NCBI GenBank assembly: GCA_017557535.1
Contig: JAFYYM010000075.1
Span: 27,057-91,056, forward strand
Length of the DNA: 64,000 nucleotides
Source: Bacteroidales bacterium
GTDB taxonomy: Bacteria > Bacteroidota > Bacteroidia > Bacteroidales > UBA932
Direction: 5' to 3'
Under the pieces are notes generated by a model, which ran no database searches, had not been told where the DNA came from, and saw only the letters and a program-made list of their open reading frames with translations. A program made the translations under genes and the position numbers. Positions 1 to 7,958 of the stretch are shown here, one piece after another (the first letter of the stretch is position 1; each line of letters opens with the position of its first letter).

Positions 1-216
1 CCAGGTGACCTTGAGGGAACCCAGCAGAGCGGTCTTCCGATATCCTTGAATATAGCTTCGTTGGCTCATGACGGCAGCATCTTGTCAGACGCCAGAAGTT
101 ATGCCGAGCATGTGCTTGCCGGCGATCCTACGCTATCTGATCCGGTAAACGCCTCTTTGGCTACAGAGCTGAAAAAGGATAAATATTCGATAAAAGACTA
201 TAGCAAGATATCCTGA
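1..216 (+). CDS. recG: ATP-dependent DNA helicase RecG, C-terminal fragment (5' end outside window)
   Basis: The first 213 bases are open in frame 1 up to a TGA at 214-216, giving the last 71 residues of a protein that starts before the window. The block PGDLEGTQQSG followed by a leucine/alanine-rich helix ending in a DG turn is the characteristic C-terminal block of RecG, the superfamily 2 helicase that reverses stalled replication forks and migrates Holliday junctions. The rest of the helicase core cannot be seen. The stop lies 19 bp inside the 3' end of rfbC on the other strand, so the two genes converge and overlap. Confidence 0.88.
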   Translation, partial: PGDLEGTQQSGLPISLNIASLAHDGSILSDARSYAEHVLAGDPTLSDPVNASLATELKKDKYSIKDYSKIS

Positions 217-752
217 CCGAGCTCCGAGAGCCTCAGGTGGTGGCGATCCTTCTCTGATAGGATCACTTCATCAGCGGGTATCCTCCAGTCGATTCCGAGA
301 TCGGGGTCATCCCATGCGATAGCCCCTTCGGAGGACGGACAATAGTAATTGTCGCACTTGTATTGGAATATGGCCTCCTCAGACAAGACGCTGAATCCGT
401 GTGCCATGCCCCTGGGCAGGAAAAACTGAAGATGATTATCCTCCGTAAGTTCCACCGCCACATGTTTCCCGAATGTGGGGGACCCTGGCCTTATGTCCAC
501 AGCGACGTCGAGAACCCGGCCTTTGACGACCCTCACGAGTTTGGCTTGGCAGTGCTCACCTTTCTGGAAATGCAACCCCCTGACAACTCCATAGCTTGAT
601 TTGCTCTCGTTGTCCTGGACGAAATCGACAGGTCCGACATGTTCCTCGAAATCCAATAGATTGAAAGACTCGAAGAAATATCCCCTCTGATCCTCGAAAA
701 CCCTTGGCTCCAGGATCAGCACTCCCTCTATCTCTGTCTTTATGACTATCAT
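198..752 (-). CDS. rfbC: dTDP-4-dehydrorhamnose 3,5-epimerase
   Basis: This 184-residue protein is the third enzyme of dTDP-L-rhamnose synthesis. It epimerises C3 and C5 of the 4-keto-6-deoxyglucose ring. The RGLHFQ motif carries the catalytic base His61, and a tyrosine pair lies further on in CDNYYCP, as in the cupin-fold RmlC family. Length matches the family (about 180-190). The open frame runs further upstream, but the ATG at 752 is preferred: family alignment begins there and its ATG overlaps the rfbA stop as ATGA, which suggests translational coupling. It is the last gene of rfbD-rfbA-rfbC. RmlC enzymes act in the cytoplasm and the product feeds rhamnose-containing surface glycans. Confidence 0.95.
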   Translation of the reverse strand: MIVIKTEIEGVLILEPRVFEDQRGYFFESFNLLDFEEHVGPVDFVQDNESKSSYGVVRGLHFQKGEHCQAKLVRVVKGRVLDVAVDIRPGSPTFGKHVAVELTEDNHLQFFLPRGMAHGFSVLSEEAIFQYKCDNYYCPSSEGAIAWDDPDLGIDWRIPADEVILSEKDRHHLRLSELGQDILL

Positions 753-1624
753 TCCTGCGCGAGATTCTTCAGATACTGGCCATATTGGTTCTTGGACATG
801 GTGTCGGCTATCTTCAGGAGTGTAGCGGAGTCGATCCACCCGTTCCTGAAAGCTATCTCCTCGAGACAAGCCACCTTCAGCCCCTGTCTCTTCTCTATTG
901 TCTCTATGTAGTTAGACGCCTCAGTGAGAGACTCGTGAGTGCCGGTGTCGAGCCAGGCGAATCCTTGTCCCAGCTTTTGGACCATGAGTTTGCCACGAGA
1001 GAGAAACTCCTGATTGACGGAGGTTATCTCCAGCTCGCCTCTGGCGGAAGGTTTGATGGTCTTGGCTATGCCGACCACTTCATTAGGGTAGAAATACAGG
1101 CCTGTGACAGCGTAGTTGCTCTTCGGCTCCCTAGGCTTCTCTTCGATGCTAAGACATTTGCCTTCATCATCAAACTCGGCGACACCGTATCGTTGAGGGT
1201 CGCTCACCCTGTAGCCGAACACTGTGGCTTTACAATCATCCTCCGCGGCTGCCACTGCTTTTCTCAGCAGTTCCTGGAACCCGGCTCCATGGAAGATGTT
1301 GTCGCCCAGGACCAGGCAGGCGCAGTCGTTTCCGATGAATTCCTCACCGATGATGAAAGCCTGCGCGAGTCCGTCAGGTGAAGGCTGCTCAGCGTACTCG
1401 AATCTCACTCCAAAGTCACTGCCGTCTCCCAGGAGCCTCCTGAAAGCCGGAAGGTCAGTCGGGGTGGAGATGATGAGAATGTCCCTTATTCCGGCATTCA
1501 TAAGCACGGAAATGGGGTAGTACACCATAGGTTTATCGTAGATTGGAAGCATCTGCTTGCTGACACCCTTTGTTATCGGGTATAGCCTTGTGCCGCTTCC
1601 TCCAGCCAACACTATTCCTTTCAT
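749..1624 (-). CDS. rfbA: glucose-1-phosphate thymidylyltransferase
   Basis: This 291-residue enzyme makes dTDP-glucose from glucose-1-phosphate and dTTP, the entry step of the dTDP-rhamnose pathway. The nucleotidyltransferase signature [11 protein letters not shown] sits at residues 6-16, followed by the [11 protein letters not shown] substrate block typical of RmlA. Length equals the family norm of about 290. The ATG at 1624 overlaps the rfbD stop as ATGA, so the 15 extra upstream residues in the open frame are rejected. It ends in another ATGA overlap with rfbC. The three genes therefore form a tightly coupled operon read from the promoter near 2508-2539. Confidence 0.96.
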   Translation of the reverse strand: MKGIVLAGGSGTRLYPITKGVSKQMLPIYDKPMVYYPISVLMNAGIRDILIISTPTDLPAFRRLLGDGSDFGVRFEYAEQPSPDGLAQAFIIGEEFIGNDCACLVLGDNIFHGAGFQELLRKAVAAAEDDCKATVFGYRVSDPQRYGVAEFDDEGKCLSIEEKPREPKSNYAVTGLYFYPNEVVGIAKTIKPSARGELEITSVNQEFLSRGKLMVQKLGQGFAWLDTGTHESLTEASNYIETIEKRQGLKVACLEEIAFRNGWIDSATLLKIADTMSKNQYGQYLKNLAQE

Positions 1625-2502
1625 ATTCCTTTGATTCTTTTTATACAATCCACCAGGGAATCTCTCCAATATGGGATGGTGATACCGAAGGTCTCCTTGA
1701 CCTTGGTCTTGTCCAAAACAGAGAACCGTGGCCTCTGGGCTTTGGAAGGGTAATCCTCAGTGTGGCACGGGCGGATGTCGCAACTGTTTCCGCCGATCTC
1801 ACAAATTGCCTTGGCGAAGTCGTACCAGGAGATGGCTCCCTCATTGCTAAAATGATATATCCCGGTGTGTGACAGTTTATTATCACTGATTACTTTAATA
1901 ATCAGATTAGCTAGATCCTTCGCATAGGTAGGGGTACCGACCTGGTCGAAAACCACTTTAAGGGTGTCTCTCTCAGCGGTGAGGTTGAGCATGGTTTTCA
2001 CGAAATTCTTCCCAAAGGGGGAGTAAAGCCATGCGGTGCGGAATATGATGCTGTCACATCCCGATCCCAGCACTTTCGTCTCGCCGAGCAGTTTGGTGGA
2101 CCCATATACCCCTAGAGGGTCTGTCGGCCAATCCTCGCGGCAAGGGATGGTCTTGTCGCCGTGGAACACATAGTCTGTCGAGATATGGATGAGTGTGGCG
2201 CCCCTGTCCTTTGCCACCTCGGCCAGGATACCAGCGGCCACGCTGTTCAGTAACATGGCGGTGGCGGAGTCGTCTTCAGCCTTGTCAACGTTCGTGTATG
2301 CCGCGCAGTTGACAATCACATCAATCCTCTCTGAATCACAGATTATCCTCACGGCGTCAGCGTTGGTGATGTCGAGATAGACTGTCTCGACTCCTGGAAC
2401 TGAAGTGACGTCTGTGAACACAAATCGGTCTCGGCATTTTGCCGCCGCCTCACGCAACTCATTCCCGAGCTGCCCATTAGCACCCGTGACTAGGACATTC
2501 AT
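1621..2502 (-). CDS. rfbD: dTDP-4-dehydrorhamnose reductase
   Basis: This 293-residue NAD(P)H-dependent reductase of the extended SDR family makes dTDP-L-rhamnose in the last pathway step. The Rossmann motif TGANGQLG is at residues 7-14, and a Tyr-x-x-x-Lys catalytic pair follows in VYGSTK. The length fits RmlD. The ATG at 2502 begins exactly at the Rossmann strand; twelve additional upstream residues are possible but would place the start inside the promoter. It is the first gene of rfbD-A-C. The missing enzyme, rfbB, lies 1.6 kb away on the opposite strand beyond rnhA and pdxA, so the pathway is complete but split. Confidence 0.95.
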   Translation of the reverse strand: MNVLVTGANGQLGNELREAAAKCRDRFVFTDVTSVPGVETVYLDITNADAVRIICDSERIDVIVNCAAYTNVDKAEDDSATAMLLNSVAAGILAEVAKDRGATLIHISTDYVFHGDKTIPCREDWPTDPLGVYGSTKLLGETKVLGSGCDSIIFRTAWLYSPFGKNFVKTMLNLTAERDTLKVVFDQVGTPTYAKDLANLIIKVISDNKLSHTGIYHFSNEGAISWYDFAKAICEIGGNSCDIRPCHTEDYPSKAQRPRFSVLDKTKVKETFGITIPYWRDSLVDCIKRIKGI

Positions 2503-2507
2503 AATCC

Positions 2508-2539
2508 CAAAAATAGTCACAAAAATGAAGTCGCGCAAA
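2508..2539 (-). promoter_or_regulatory. Bacteroidetes-type promoter for rfbD-rfbA-rfbC
   Basis: On the minus strand TTTG is followed after exactly 20 bases by TATTTTTG, matching the Bacteroidetes -33/-7 consensus (TTTG, 19-21 bp, TAnnTTTG). The box ends only 5 bases before the rfbD ATG, so the transcript should have almost no leader. Confidence 0.6.
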
Positions 2540-2549
2540 ATTTTTAATG

Positions 2550-2557
2550 TATATTTG
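2550..2557 (+). promoter_or_regulatory. Bacteroidetes -7 box for rnhA-pdxA-rfbB
   Basis: TATATTTG matches TAnnTTTG and lies 5 bases before the rnhA ATG, back to back with the rfbD promoter. I see no clear TTG at the right upstream distance, so the -33 half is weak or absent. Confidence 0.45.
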
Positions 2558-2562
2558 TATTT

Positions 2563-3066
2563 ATGGACAATGCTAGACCAACCATTTATCTTTACACAGA
2601 CGGTGCCTCAAGCGGTAATCCCGGGCCTGGTGGATATGGGGTCGTGCTGAAGTGCGGAGGATTGGAGAAAGAGATGTCCGGAGGTTTCGCCCGAACCACC
2701 AACAACCGGATGGAGCTTTTGGCTGTGATAGTGGGGCTGGAGGCCGTTAGGTGGGAAAACGCGGTGGTTGAAGTGTTTAGCGATTCTTCATATGTGGTGA
2801 AGGCTCTGAATGAGGGTTGGCTGGAGAGTTGGGAGCGCAAAGGGTGGAAAAAGGTGAAGAATCCGGACCTTTGGCAGCGTTTCCTGGTTGTGTACCGGCG
2901 TCACCGTGTGACCTTCCATTGGATCAGGGGACATGCCGGCCATCCGGAGAATGAACGTTGCGACTCCCTGGCTGTGGCGGCCAGATCCGGCGCTGCCGGC
3001 GATCTTCTGCCTGACGATGGCTATGAGAGGGAATTGGCGGAAAGTGAAAATGAAAGTTTGTTTTGA
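2563..3066 (+). CDS. rnhA: ribonuclease HI
   Basis: This 167-residue endonuclease cleaves the RNA strand of RNA-DNA hybrids, removing primers and R-loops. The catalytic set is complete: Asp13 in YTDGASSGNPGPGG, Glu51 in NNRMELLA, Asp74 in FSDSSY, His124 in IRGHAGHPEN and Asp134 in ERCDSLA. This is the RNase HI core without the N-terminal hybrid-binding domain, with a slightly extended acidic C-terminus. It heads a run with pdxA and rfbB. The pdxA ATG begins two bases after the rnhA stop, implying co-transcription although the functions are unrelated. Confidence 0.95.
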   Translation: MDNARPTIYLYTDGASSGNPGPGGYGVVLKCGGLEKEMSGGFARTTNNRMELLAVIVGLEAVRWENAVVEVFSDSSYVVKALNEGWLESWERKGWKKVKNPDLWQRFLVVYRRHRVTFHWIRGHAGHPENERCDSLAVAARSGAAGDLLPDDGYERELAESENESLF

Positions 3067-3068
3067 AT

Positions 3069-4121
3069 ATGTCAGAAAGAAATAACAGGAAACCGATCGT
3101 CGGTATCACTCAAGGCGATGGTAACGGAATAGGCTATGAGGTGATAATCAAGTCTTTGGCGGATGCGAGAATCCTCGAGTCGTTCACCCCGGTGATTTAT
3201 GGCTCATCAAAGATATTCGGCTTCTATAAAAAGCATATCCACAATATCGACCAGCAGATGGACACATATGTGATCCAAAGCGCGAAGGATGCCAGGCCAC
3301 GCAAAATCAATATCGTCAACTGCCTCCCGGATAACACTTACGTGGAGCCTGGACAGTCCACCCCGGAATCCGCGAAAGCGGCCATAACGTCTCTTGAGTG
3401 GGCTGTCAGGGACATTAAGAACGGCGATATCGACGTTCTTGTGACAGCTCCTATCAATAAGAGGGCGATGGTGAAGGAGGGATTTGGCAACACCGGCCAC
3501 ACGGAATATCTCCAGAAGGAGTTCGGTGTGAATGATGTGGCCATGTTCATGGTCTCCGACCAGCTCAGGATTGGCGTGGTGACCGGGCATATTCCCCTCA
3601 AGGATGTTCCCTCGTCAATCACCGTCGAGCGCATTGTCGGCAAATTACGCCTTATGACAGAGTCGTTGAAGAGGGATTTCGGGGTGGTGGAGCCTAAGAT
3701 AGCGGTTCTCGGTCTGAACCCTCATTGCGGTGACGGGGGACTGCTTGGAGATGAGGAGGAAAGGATTATTCTTCCGGCTGTCAAGGCTGCCAACGCTGAG
3801 GGGATAATGGCTTTCGGACCATATTCTCCGGACGGATATTTCGGATTGGGGCATTACGCCAAATTCGACGCCACTCTCGCCATGTACCATGACCAGGGAC
3901 TCGCCCCGTTCAAGGCTTTGGCTTTCGAGGATGGGGTCAATTTCACTGCCGGTCTTCCTATTGTCAGGACATCTCCCGATCATGGGACCGCGTTTGAGAT
4001 GGCTGGTCGGGACGAGGCGGATCCTCATTCGATGATGTCATCGATTTATACAGCTATAGACATCTACCGTAAGCGTCTGGCTTTTGACGCTGTTCAAGAT
4101 GGTAAATTGGGTAAACAGTGA
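3069..4121 (+). CDS. pdxA: 4-hydroxythreonine-4-phosphate dehydrogenase
   Basis: This 350-residue NAD-dependent enzyme oxidises 4-phosphohydroxy-L-threonine in the DXP-dependent route to pyridoxal phosphate. The GITQGDGNGIG opening, NTGHTEYL, the YHDQGLAPFK block and SPDHGTAFE supply the conserved metal-binding histidines and substrate loops of PdxA. I choose the ATG at 3069 because the two extra codons upstream would need a TTG overlapping the rnhA stop. The gene ends in a GTGA overlap with a possible GTG start of rfbB. Length is slightly above the usual 330 residues. Confidence 0.94.
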   Translation: MSERNNRKPIVGITQGDGNGIGYEVIIKSLADARILESFTPVIYGSSKIFGFYKKHIHNIDQQMDTYVIQSAKDARPRKINIVNCLPDNTYVEPGQSTPESAKAAITSLEWAVRDIKNGDIDVLVTAPINKRAMVKEGFGNTGHTEYLQKEFGVNDVAMFMVSDQLRIGVVTGHIPLKDVPSSITVERIVGKLRLMTESLKRDFGVVEPKIAVLGLNPHCGDGGLLGDEEERIILPAVKAANAEGIMAFGPYSPDGYFGLGHYAKFDATLAMYHDQGLAPFKALAFEDGVNFTAGLPIVRTSPDHGTAFEMAGRDEADPHSMMSSIYTAIDIYRKRLAFDAVQDGKLGKQ

Positions 4122-4126
4122 CTGAG

Positions 4127-5245
4127 ATGACTTACGACAGGACAATCATTATCACAGGTGGAGCCGGTTTCATAGGCAGCCACGTGACAAGGCTATTTGT
4201 CAACAAATATCCAAATTACAGGATAATAAACATTGACAAGCTCACGTATGCCGGGAACCTGGCGAATCTAAAGGATGTCGAAGATAAACCTAATTATAAG
4301 TTTATTAAGGCGGATATATGTGATTATGAGGATATTAGAAAGATTATCTCATCTAATGATGTAAGTGGGATAATTCACCTTGCGGCCGAGAGCCATGTGG
4401 ATCGTTCCATTGTCGATCCCTTCACTTTCGCGAGGACCAATGTGATGGGCACGCTTACTTTGCTTCAGTCCGCGCGTGAGTATTGGGAGCCGAAGGGGTA
4501 TGAAGGCTGCCGTTTCTATCACATAAGTACAGATGAGGTTTATGGGGCATTGGAGCTGACCAAACCCGAGGGTGACCCATCGGCCAAAGAGTGTGGTGGC
4601 GGGCCGTTCGGGGATGACTTCTTCACAGAGACCACACGGTACCAGCCTCACAGTCCCTATTCGGCCGCCAAGGCCTCCAGCGACCATTTCGTCCGGGCAT
4701 ATCACGACACGTACGGTATGCCTACCGTAGTGACTAACTGCTCCAACAATTACGGGCCTTATCAATTCCCGGAAAAGCTTATCCCATTGTTTATCAATAA
4801 TATCCGTCATCGTAAGCCGCTTCCGGTCTACGGCAAGGGGGAGAATGTCAGGGACTGGCTTTATGTTGAGGATCACGCCAGGGCCATAGATGTGATTTTC
4901 CACCAAGGAAAGGATGGTGACACGTATAACATCGGTGGTTTCAACGAGTGGAAGAACATCGACCTGATCAAGGTGCTGATAAGGACCGCGGACCGTGTCC
5001 TGGGGCGTCCAGAGGGTGCTGATGATGACCTTATCACCTTTGTGACGGACCGCAAGGGGCATGACATGCGCTATGCGATAGATTCGACAAAACTGAGGGA
5101 TGAGTTGGGCTGGGAGCCTTCCCTGCAGTTTGAGGAAGGGATAGAGAAGACGGTGAGGTGGTATCTGGATAACCAGGAGTGGCTGGATAGTGTCACGAGT
5201 GGTGATTATCTCAAGTACTACGAGAAGATGTACGGAGCCAACTGA
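4127..5245 (+). CDS. rfbB: dTDP-glucose 4,6-dehydratase
   Basis: This 372-residue extended SDR enzyme converts dTDP-glucose to the 4-keto-6-deoxy sugar, the second step toward dTDP-rhamnose. The NAD-binding TGGAGFIGSH is near the N-terminus. STDEVYG and the YSAAKAS Tyr-x-x-x-Lys motif form the active site, and RDWLYVEDHARA is the typical RmlB block. I take the ATG at 4127; a GTG at 4118 overlapping the pdxA stop is a real alternative adding three residues. A strong hairpin terminator follows 25 bp after the stop, closing the rnhA-pdxA-rfbB unit. Confidence 0.95.
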   Translation: MTYDRTIIITGGAGFIGSHVTRLFVNKYPNYRIINIDKLTYAGNLANLKDVEDKPNYKFIKADICDYEDIRKIISSNDVSGIIHLAAESHVDRSIVDPFTFARTNVMGTLTLLQSAREYWEPKGYEGCRFYHISTDEVYGALELTKPEGDPSAKECGGGPFGDDFFTETTRYQPHSPYSAAKASSDHFVRAYHDTYGMPTVVTNCSNNYGPYQFPEKLIPLFINNIRHRKPLPVYGKGENVRDWLYVEDHARAIDVIFHQGKDGDTYNIGGFNEWKNIDLIKVLIRTADRVLGRPEGADDDLITFVTDRKGHDMRYAIDSTKLRDELGWEPSLQFEEGIEKTVRWYLDNQEWLDSVTSGDYLKYYEKMYGAN

Positions 5246-5270
5246 AGCTGATCAAATATAAAAATGGAAG

Positions 5271-5295
5271 ACCGCGGCCAGAAGGCCGCGGTTTT
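5271..5295 (+). terminator. intrinsic terminator after rfbB
   Basis: A perfect 9-bp GC-rich stem, ACCGCGGCC/GGCCGCGGT, closes an AGAA loop and is followed by TTTT. On the minus strand the same hairpin has its T-run only six bases downstream, so it may also stop transcription coming from the other side. Confidence 0.85.
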
Positions 5296-5585
5296 CGCAA
5301 GAATTCGTTTTCGGTCCACGGTAAGGATTTCTGATGGTGGAGAGCGGACTCATCCGGCATCGCTGCTGCCTGACGGCCTTGATCGACACAAGGAATTCCG
5401 CTTCGGCGGCCACCAGCCTTTTCCTGTAGGCCTTATTGTACCGCGAAAATAAATAATTAATTTTAATATCCAAATATATTTTTGCAATTTATTGTAAAAT
5501 TAATTTATCTGATATTTATTAATTACCTTGTATTCAATTGATTAGATTCAAAAACATCTAATTGAAGTAATAGATTAAATAACTT
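5296..5585. other. intergenic gap with possible small minus-strand transcript or gene remnant
   Basis: No convincing gene fills this gap. Bases 5296-5450 are GC-rich and look coding-like on the minus strand, where a frame of up to 73 codons (5473 to 5252) contains a plausible charged helix (YNKAYRKRLVAAEAEFL). That frame runs through the rfbB terminator hairpin, so I do not call it a gene. A minus-strand TATATTTG box at 5471-5478 points into it, leaving a small RNA, a short peptide or a decayed gene as options. Bases 5450-5585 are very AT-rich. Confidence 0.35.
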
Positions 5586-5638
5586 AAAAATCCCGATGAA
5601 ATCCCCACTTTCTCCCGCCTCAAGCCTTTCACCGGGAT
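5586..5638 (-). terminator. intrinsic terminator after ssb
   Basis: Read on the minus strand, ATCCCGGTGAAA and TTTCATCGGGAT form a 12-bp stem with one G-U pair around a 25-base loop, followed by a run of five T. It starts 11 bp after the ssb stop. The loop is long, so strength is uncertain. Confidence 0.6.
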
Positions 5639-5648
5639 ATTCCTGATG

Positions 5649-5996
5649 TCAAGACATTTGCGGGGAGATGTTAGTCTCTACGGCCTCGATTGTGTTCGCG
5701 ATGATGTCGTAACTGATCTTCTCGGATCCATCTCCGGCGATGTACTTCTGGGTTCTCAGCCTTCCGGAGACATAGATTGGAAACCCTTTCTCAATAATGT
5801 CAAACGGAGGTATTCCCTTGTTGCCTTCCCACGCTGTGACATAGTGCCATGTGGTCTCTATCACAGGCTCACCATTGCGGTCTTTGTAGGCGAAGTTTGT
5901 CGCCACGGAAAAATGAGCTACCCTCGTGTTTCCGACCTTGAGAATGTTGACGTTGCCGACATTCCCCCGGATTTCAATTCTGTTCAGTTGTTCCAT
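5649..5996 (-). CDS. ssb: single-stranded DNA-binding protein, short form without acidic tail
   Basis: This 115-residue OB-fold protein coats single-stranded DNA in replication, repair and recombination. The N-terminus MEQLNRIEIRGNVGNV, the TTWHYVTAWEG strand and the PIYVSGRLRTQKY strand are the standard bacterial SSB core. The protein stops right after the OB fold, ending in SPQMS, and so lacks the flexible linker and the acidic DDDIPF-type tip that recruits repair partners. It is either a specialised second SSB or the short type seen in Bacteroidales; I cannot tell whether a full-length paralogue exists elsewhere. It is transcribed alone and followed by its own terminator. Confidence 0.9.
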   Translation of the reverse strand: MEQLNRIEIRGNVGNVNILKVGNTRVAHFSVATNFAYKDRNGEPVIETTWHYVTAWEGNKGIPPFDIIEKGFPIYVSGRLRTQKYIAGDGSEKISYDIIANTIEAVETNISPQMS

Positions 5997-6202
5997 AATT
6001 CAGTTTATCGTTGTTTGCAGGCGCTAAAATAGTGCTGGGAAACCGTTTGTGAAAGGATTGTTAAGATAATACCTGAAAGTTTTTCTGTTCTTTTGATGAA
6101 GGCTTTTTCTTATCTTCATATAAACGATTCTTATCATCGGTTTTCGCTAAATACCCCCTTGACGTCCTTGGAATAGCGGTTTCATTTACGCATATTGTGG
6201 CC

Positions 6203-6610
6203 ATGAGATATAAGGAAGAATGCAATGAAGGGAAGAGGTGTCTTGAGTGTGGGGATGTCCTTCCGTACGGTCGACGGGACATGAGATTCTGTTCCCTGTC
6301 CTGCAAGAACAGGTGGCACTATCAAAAGAAAGGAAGCCTTAAGGGACTGAGAATGAAAACTATTGGAGCGATTGACCGCAACTACTCCATCTTGGAGTCT
6401 CTGTTGGAGTCTGGAGTCTCGTCAATTGACATTCCTGACCTCGCGCAGATGGGATACAACTTTGATTGCGTCACCTCCTACCACAAGGTCAGGAATCACG
6501 ATGAGTACCGATGTTTCGACATCAAGTACTTTATGTCCGACAGCCGTATTTTCAGGCTTGAACGTTGCCAGCTTCCGGTGAAGTCTTCGCGATCTTCCTC
6601 GGATCCTTGA
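6203..6610 (+). CDS. small zinc-finger protein conserved in Bacteroidales, function unknown
   Basis: This 135-residue protein has a Cys4-type finger near its N-terminus (CLECGDVLPYG, then FCSLSCKNRWHY) and then a region predicted to be helical, GAIDRNYSILESLL. The C-terminal half (YHKVRNHDEYRCFDIKY) resembles uncharacterised Bacteroidales proteins I recognise only by general appearance. A role in nucleic-acid binding is possible but is inference. I use the ATG at 6203 instead of a GTG two codons earlier. Its last 59 bases overlap the 3' end of the convergent nucleoside transporter gene, so the final 18 residues or so may be less constrained. Confidence 0.7.
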   Translation: MRYKEECNEGKRCLECGDVLPYGRRDMRFCSLSCKNRWHYQKKGSLKGLRMKTIGAIDRNYSILESLLESGVSSIDIPDLAQMGYNFDCVTSYHKVRNHDEYRCFDIKYFMSDSRIFRLERCQLPVKSSRSSSDP

Positions 6611-7856
6611 ACATGATCATGAATAATATGCCGACAACCAGGGCGTAGGCGGCGAAGATGTACCAAGCCTTTGACCATCCGGCGGGATTGGAGAAACACC
6701 CGCATTTCTCTACCACCCATCCAGCGGCTAGTGTTCCGATTGATGCTCCCAGTCCGTTGGTCATGAGCATGAACAGGCCCTGGGCGCTGGAGCGGATGTC
6801 AGTGGTCGTGTTCTCATTGACATAAAGGGAACCGGAGATGTTGAAGAAATCAAACGCTACACCGTAGACAATGCAGGAGAGGATGAACAGTATGACTCCG
6901 GGCATGTCAGGTGATCCGAGTCCGAAAAATCCGAACCTGAACACCCAGGCGAACATGGCGATCAGCATCACGTTCTTGATTCCGAATTTCTTCATGAAGA
7001 AGGGGATCAGCAGGATGCACAAAGTCTCCGAGGCTTGGGAGATCGAGAGCAGTGCGTTGGAATTCTTTACGGCGAAGGTGTTGGCCAGGGACGGATCGGC
7101 GGCGAAAGAGCCGAGGAAAGTGTTGGCGTAACCATTAGTGACCTGAAGCGCGGCTCCAAGGAGCATCGAGAATATGAAGAAGACAGCGAACTGTCTGTCT
7201 TTGAACAATGTGAATGCCTTGAGTCCGAGAGCCTCGGTGAGGGACTGCCCGGATTCTCCCTTCTTGACGGGTACAGGGGGCATGGTGAGGGCGTAGGCGC
7301 ACAGGATAAGAGATAGGACTCCAGATGCCATCAACTGTGTGTAGGAGTTCTGCATAGCGGTTCCTCCGATCTTTATCCAGTTGACGCAGAGCATGCTGAT
7401 GATGAATCCGATGGTTCCGAACACCCTGATCGGGGGAAAGTCTTTCACAGGATCTTTGCCTACGGACTCAAGGGCGTTGTAAGCCACTGAGTTGACCAAC
7501 GCTATGGTAGGCATGAAGAAAGCCACACTGATGCTGTAGAAAACAAACAGGGGACCGAAAGCCACACCTCCGGTGGACTTTTGGCAATACATCCCTGCCG
7601 CTAACATGAATATTCCTGCGAACAGGTGGCAAAGCGACAGGACTTTTTGGGCTTGGATCTTACGGTCTGCCAGTATACCCATAAGGGTGGGCATGAATAT
7701 GGAGACAATACCCTGCATCGCGAAGAACCACTTGATCTGGTTTCCCAGACCGATATTACCCAAGTATCTGCCGAGGGAAGTGAGATAGGCTCCCCAGACA
7801 GCGAACTCCAGAAAGTTCATCAGAATCAGTCTGAGGGTGATAGATTTGTTGTTCAT
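6552..7856 (-). CDS. nucleoside:H+ symporter family MFS transporter (NupG/XapB-like)
   Basis: This 434-residue integral membrane protein has about twelve hydrophobic segments. Its start (LILMNFLEFAVWGAYLTSLG) is typical of the nucleoside:H+ symporter branch of the major facilitator superfamily, which takes up ribo- and deoxyribonucleosides across the inner membrane. A conserved early loop, GILADRKI, matches the MFS motif A position. An AAGGAT sequence lies upstream of the ATG, and a TATTTTTG promoter box lies 45 bases before it. It fits with the uracil permease, dUTPase and purine-salvage fusion elsewhere in the window. Exact substrate is inferred from family only. Confidence 0.85.
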   Translation of the reverse strand: MNNKSITLRLILMNFLEFAVWGAYLTSLGRYLGNIGLGNQIKWFFAMQGIVSIFMPTLMGILADRKIQAQKVLSLCHLFAGIFMLAAGMYCQKSTGGVAFGPLFVFYSISVAFFMPTIALVNSVAYNALESVGKDPVKDFPPIRVFGTIGFIISMLCVNWIKIGGTAMQNSYTQLMASGVLSLILCAYALTMPPVPVKKGESGQSLTEALGLKAFTLFKDRQFAVFFIFSMLLGAALQVTNGYANTFLGSFAADPSLANTFAVKNSNALLSISQASETLCILLIPFFMKKFGIKNVMLIAMFAWVFRFGFFGLGSPDMPGVILFILSCIVYGVAFDFFNISGSLYVNENTTTDIRSSAQGLFMLMTNGLGASIGTLAAGWVVEKCGCFSNPAGWSKAWYIFAAYALVVGILFMIMFKDPRKIAKTSPEAGNVQA

Positions 7857-7901
7857 TATCCTTATTGTTTTTTATGATTGTCAGAGATGTTCACATCCAA
7901 A

Positions 7902-7909
7902 CAAAAATA
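7902..7909 (-). promoter_or_regulatory. -7 box for the nucleoside transporter
   Basis: TATTTTTG on the minus strand fits TAnnTTTG and gives a leader of about 40 bases. It is divergent from the tgt promoter 24 bases away. Confidence 0.4.
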
Positions 7910-7932
7910 AGAGTTTTTAGCGTAAAAATCGC

Positions 7933-7940
7933 TATATTTG
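7933..7940 (+). promoter_or_regulatory. -7 box for tgt-lptG-uraA-dut-murF
   Basis: TATATTTG lies 18 bases before the tgt ATG. The -33 position shows only a T-run (GTTTTTAG), so recognition would rest mainly on the -7 box. Confidence 0.5.
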
Positions 7941-7958
7941 AAAATCAAATCGCAAAGA

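Noticed and set aside
5252-5473. A 73-codon minus-strand frame between rfbB and ssb
   Set aside because: It runs through the rfbB terminator hairpin and matches no family I know. It is kept only as a possible remnant or small RNA.
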